Positions 61,737 to 64,000 of a stretch of DNA of 64,000 bases are shown here, in pieces. Positions within the stretch are counted from its first letter, which is position 1; every line of letters starts with the position of its first letter. The DNA is from Methylobacillus gramineus (GTDB lineage Bacteria; Pseudomonadota; Gammaproteobacteria; Burkholderiales; Methylophilaceae). The stretch lies in contig NZ_JAJAVE010000001.1 in the NCBI RefSeq assembly GCF_020532675.1, forward strand, positions 930,001 to 994,000, given 5' to 3'. The notes under the pieces were generated by a model that did not search any database, was not told where the DNA came from, and saw only the letters and a program-made list of their open reading frames with translations. A program made the position numbers and the translations under genes.

Positions 61737-62218
61737 GATTGCATCCCCCATAATTCCGGAAACAGCACTGCCACGCACATGCCCAGGGCCAGCGCAGCAC
61801 CAAATGGGATATAACGGCGCTTGCGTTCCCGTGGTACAAGCGGCATCCAGCCAAGAGCAATCAATTGGTGACTGAAATACCACCATGCCATCAGCACACT
61901 TAACACCCCAAGTGAGGCCAGGACAAAACTGGCCACTACCACCTTGAAACCGCACAAAACAGCAATGGCAGCCAGTAACTTGACATCGCCCCCACCCAGG
62001 CTATGACTGGCATAGCCCGGAATCGTCAATAAAAAAGCCACGGCCAGCCCCCAAAGGGCAGAGGAAACAGGCTGGCCGTAGTAAGTCTGTCCCGCAATCA
62101 CCACATAACCCAGGCCAAACAACAAGGCTCCCAGGCTAAGTGCGTTGGGAATTCTGCGTTGGGTGAAGTCATAAAAACTGATGATGCCAGCCCAAACAGA
62201 TATGATCAAAATTGACAT
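61724..62218 (-). CDS. tadV: Prepilin peptidase TadV/CpaA (A24 family)
   Basis: The aspartyl membrane protease cuts and matures Flp and pseudopilins. The first Asp is in ISFYDFTQRRIPNALSLGAL and the second in SLGGGDVKLLAAIAVL, the GxGD-type active site. Several membrane helices are present. At 164 residues it lacks the methyltransferase domain, as usual for TadV. It lies between flp and tadE. Confidence 0.94.
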   Translation of the reverse strand: MSILIISVWAGIISFYDFTQRRIPNALSLGALLFGLGYVVIAGQTYYGQPVSSALWGLAVAFLLTIPGYASHSLGGGDVKLLAAIAVLCGFKVVVASFVLASLGVLSVLMAWWYFSHQLIALGWMPLVPRERKRRYIPFGAALALGMCVAVLFPELWGMQSWQI

Positions 62219-62250
62219 ACGGTTAACTATTTAACGTATCAATCAATATA

Positions 62251-62436
62251 TTAAGCTGGAGGTACAAGTGCATTTTGAATACTCTGGAAAATACCTTTCA
62301 CTGCATTTCCGACAGGAGTGACGAAAACTGAGAGCACCACGGCTACCATCGCAGCAATCAAGGCATACTCAATACCGCTCGCCCCTTCCTCATCGTGATA
62401 CAGATTAACCAGGCATTGCTTTATCGTTGCTATCAT
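62251..62436 (-). CDS. flp: Flp pilin
   Basis: This is the major pilus subunit, 61 residues from the ATG at 62436. The prepilin site and helix EEGASGIEYALIAAMVAVV carry the Flp motif with Glu-Tyr five and six residues after the cut. The AAGGAG site is 7 nt from this ATG but only 1 nt from an ATG two codons upstream, which decides the start. It heads the tad operon, preceded by a long untranslated leader with a strong hairpin. Confidence 0.94.
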   Translation of the reverse strand: MIATIKQCLVNLYHDEEGASGIEYALIAAMVAVVLSVFVTPVGNAVKGIFQSIQNALVPPA

Positions 62437-62466
62437 TTTCATTCTCCTTGCATGGACTAGAAACAC

Positions 62467-62497
62467 CACTGGACTTTACGCTTGCGCAAGCCCAGTG
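62467..62497 (-). promoter_or_regulatory. Hairpin in the flp leader
   Basis: CACTGG (62467-62472) pairs with CCAGTG (62492-62497), enclosing the perfect palindrome GCTTGCGCAAGC (62480-62491). It lies 31 bp upstream of the flp start and could stabilise or regulate the abundant pilin message. No T run is present, so it is not a simple terminator. Confidence 0.45.
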
Positions 62498-62620
62498 CTT
62501 AGGCATCACCACTACTGCAAATTTGATAAATGTGATAAATATGATATTCCCTCAATTTACTTATCGTCAAGCAGGGAATGTTCTTTAGGCTGCAAAACAA
62601 GGGAGGAGAACAAACAGGAA

Positions 62621-62656
62621 AAAAAAACGGCTGAGAATCATCTCAGCCGTTTTTTT
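62621..62656. terminator. Strong terminator downstream of the pterin dehydratase gene
   Basis: A 16-bp stem, AAAAAAACGGCTGAGA with TCTCAGCCGTTTTTTT, around ATCA. It ends the minus-strand cofactor operon 15 bp after its last stop and insulates the tad operon. Confidence 0.95.
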
Positions 62657-62671
62657 AAGTATTACCGCTCA

Positions 62672-63052
62672 TTAGTCATCATATTTGAGATATTTGAAGC
62701 GTACATCCTCATTGGGTGTTCCTTCCAGTGCACCCGCTTCCTTCCCGGGTTGCCACTGGATCACCGATTCAATCTTGCGGGCAAGCTCCCAATCCTTGTC
62801 GGTAATCCCTTTGGCACTGTGTGTACATAGCTTGACGATGACAAAGGCATAGGAAACCGTCAGGTCAGGATGATGCCAGGCCGCCTCAGCCAGGTGCCCT
62901 ACGGTATTCACTACCATCAGGGTAGCTTTCCAGCCACTGGTTTTGTACTTGCGCCTGATCCAGCCATCCTCATAATACCAATGGGGCAGCTCGGCTTTGA
63001 GCACAGACTCTATCTCGGCTTCGCTATACACACGTTCATTAGATTCACTCAT
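62672..63052 (-). CDS. Pterin-4a-carbinolamine dehydratase family protein
   Basis: From ATG 63052 the 126-residue protein has the dehydratase core: VGHLAEAAWHHPDLTVSYAF with the catalytic His pair and KLCTHSAKGITDKDWELARK with the third His. The C-terminal extension of about 20 residues (ALEGTPNEDVRFKYLKYDD) is longer than in PhhB enzymes. In methylotrophs a gene of this type (pcd) accompanies tetrahydromethanopterin genes. It follows the kinase-fold gene by 13 bp. The frame to 63142 overlaps that gene and is rejected. Confidence 0.85.
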   Translation of the reverse strand: MSESNERVYSEAEIESVLKAELPHWYYEDGWIRRKYKTSGWKATLMVVNTVGHLAEAAWHHPDLTVSYAFVIVKLCTHSAKGITDKDWELARKIESVIQWQPGKEAGALEGTPNEDVRFKYLKYDD

Positions 63053-63065
63053 CGATTTTCCTTTC

Positions 63066-63695
63066 TCAATTCCAGGAACATCTGACCGGCAAGCCAACAC
63101 GTTCCAGCTCGTCGTAGACAAATCCCTCACTAAAGGCAACACAGTCTTGCCGCCCTACTACCCAGGTATTAAAGGCTTTGCCTGCAATATGGTCACCAAA
63201 ACCGGCATCAACAAACCCTTCCTTGGTCAGCTTTTCCAGCGAAACCTGCTGATCTGCATCGGGCCGTGAGGACTTGACCAGAATCAGGTGTTCAGCATTG
63301 AGCTTGGCGGCCAAGTGAGCAGCCAGACTGTCAGATGTAATTTCCCAGTTCATGGGAATGGTGTCATCGGCACATACCATATCGCTGGGCAACCACACAA
63401 TCCCGCGATGCTGCCAGCCACGCTCGGCGATTTCCAGCTCGCTGCGTGCCGTCACCAGGCGCGGACTAAGGCCTGTCATCAGGACACCATACTGATCCAT
63501 CGCCATGACTGCCATGCGATGAGCGGTAGCATCATCAATGCCGCTACTGATCTGGGCATCCCGTACAGCATCGGCAAAAATCCCGCCGCCCGGCACAATC
63601 AACACCTTGCCATCCCCATGACGGGCCACCGTATCCAGCCAGATATTCAACTCTGGAGACCCTAACAGACTGCCGCCGAGCTTAATGACCCACAT
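63066..63695 (-). CDS. Amino-acid-kinase-fold protein, MfnE-like (cofactor biosynthesis)
   Basis: The 209-residue protein has the kinase-superfamily phosphate loop WVIKLGGSLLGSPEL at the start, VLIVPGGGIFADAVRDAQ, and EITSDSLAAHLAAKLNAEHL with the nucleotide Lys in LILVKSS. The length is that of the short MfnE/isopentenyl-phosphate-kinase type, not aspartokinase. MfnE phosphorylates an aminomethylfuran alcohol in methanofuran synthesis, and a counterpart is expected for methylofuran in methylotrophs. Context with pabB and a pterin dehydratase favours this reading. It overlaps pabB by 14 bp. Confidence 0.72.
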   Translation of the reverse strand: MWVIKLGGSLLGSPELNIWLDTVARHGDGKVLIVPGGGIFADAVRDAQISSGIDDATAHRMAVMAMDQYGVLMTGLSPRLVTARSELEIAERGWQHRGIVWLPSDMVCADDTIPMNWEITSDSLAAHLAAKLNAEHLILVKSSRPDADQQVSLEKLTKEGFVDAGFGDHIAGKAFNTWVVGRQDCVAFSEGFVYDELERVGLPVRCSWN

Positions 63696-64000
63696 GTTGA
63701 TTTCCTCGGAAATACTCTACAAGTTGCAGCATAGTCGACGCCTTATCCCAAGTTTCGCGATATTCTTTATCCGATTCGGAATCAGCCACAATCCCGCCTC
63801 CGGCCCAAAAACGTATTTCGCCAGCAGAGTACACTGCTGTGCGTATGGCAATATTGGTGTCCATATTGCCATCAAACCCGATATAACCGATAGCCCCACA
63901 ATAAATTCCGCGGCGATGCGGTTCCAGCTCCTCAATGATCTGCATGGATCTCAGTTTGGGGGCACCCGTGATGGAACCACCAGGGAAACAGCCTCTGAGC
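63682..64000 (-). CDS. pabB: Aminodeoxychorismate synthase component I (C-terminal part)
   Basis: Only the last 105 codons are in the window. The chorismate-binding domain ends CFPGGSITGAPKLRSMQIIE, GIYCGAIGYIGFDGNMDTNI and FWAGGGIVADSESDKEYRET, the conserved C-terminus of PabB/TrpE enzymes; GSITGAPK is characteristic of PabB. The enzyme makes aminodeoxychorismate for p-aminobenzoate, needed for folate and for tetrahydromethanopterin. Neighbouring genes point to the latter use. Confidence 0.88.
   Translation of the reverse strand, partial: LRGCFPGGSITGAPKLRSMQIIEELEPHRRGIYCGAIGYIGFDGNMDTNIAIRTAVYSAGEIRFWAGGGIVADSESDKEYRETWDKASTMLQLVEYFRGNQHVGH

Noticed and set aside
1-64000. CRISPR arrays or insertion sequences
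   Set aside because: No regularly spaced repeats and no transposase genes or terminal inverted repeats were seen on either strand.

Overview
The window looks like a chromosome segment of a methylotrophic betaproteobacterium, most likely of the Methylophilaceae. This rests on gene content and order, since no search was possible. The right edge carries a p-aminobenzoate synthase, an amino-acid-kinase-fold protein and a pterin carbinolamine dehydratase in one operon, a set expected where tetrahydromethanopterin and methylofuran are made for formaldehyde oxidation. Other pointers are hpnCDE for hopanoids, PEP-CTERM surface proteins, a complete Flp/Tad pilus locus, and the order tig-clpP-clpX, lon, hupB, tRNA-Val, tRNA-Asp, ppiD. 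Four tRNA genes are present (Ser-UGA, Asp-GUC, Val-UAC, Leu-UAG). No rRNA and no CRISPR array was seen.

Layout. (1) 1-5786: end of an AT-rich genomic island inserted at the 3' end of tRNA-Ser(UGA), with a P4-type integrase, an XRE repressor, a BRCT protein, a membrane/coiled-coil protein and an NdpA-like nucleoid-associated protein; its far end lies outside the window. (2) 5929-26021: core genes on both strands: def and an MTA/MTI phosphorylase, hpnCDE, crcB, glgA, a candidate anti-Shine-Dalgarno small RNA, orn, a Ste24-like protease, rsgA, an HDAC-like amidohydrolase, queD, dnaQ/rnhA, gloB, mltD, a peptide ABC importer without an ATPase gene, and fabI. (3) 26144-34698: protein quality control (ppiD, lon with a heat-shock type promoter, clpX, clpP, tig) with hupB and two tRNAs. 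(4) 35094-38428: cold shock protein, small secreted protein, glgX. (5) 38720-44992: a decayed prophage bounded by an exact 18-bp direct repeat of the tRNA-Leu(UAG) 3' end. It holds an integrase stump, a broken tail-associated deacetylase-like gene, three tandem PEP-CTERM paralogues (the first frameshifted), a lysis cassette (holin, SAR endolysin with an in-frame stop, nested Rz/Rz1) and a fourth PEP-CTERM gene on the other strand. (6) 45113-51916: a small conserved-looking protein, a TolC/adaptor/RND efflux operon and a guanidinium-type SMR exporter. (7) 51927-62436: a Tad pilus operon on the minus strand running from flp to a TadG-like gene. (8) 62672-64000: the pterin/methylofuran cofactor operon, cut by the window edge.

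How it fits together. The core is typical housekeeping. The accessory interest is in the two tRNA-linked elements. The tRNA-Leu element is dead as a phage: integrase, tail gene, endolysin and inner spanin are all broken. Yet it keeps intact AT-rich genes for PEP-CTERM surface proteins, and both PEP-CTERM loci share a related 18-bp promoter-proximal motif. They may be host-useful cargo retained while the phage decayed. The element sits directly upstream of the efflux operon and near the Tad pilus genes, so envelope and surface functions dominate the right half of the window.
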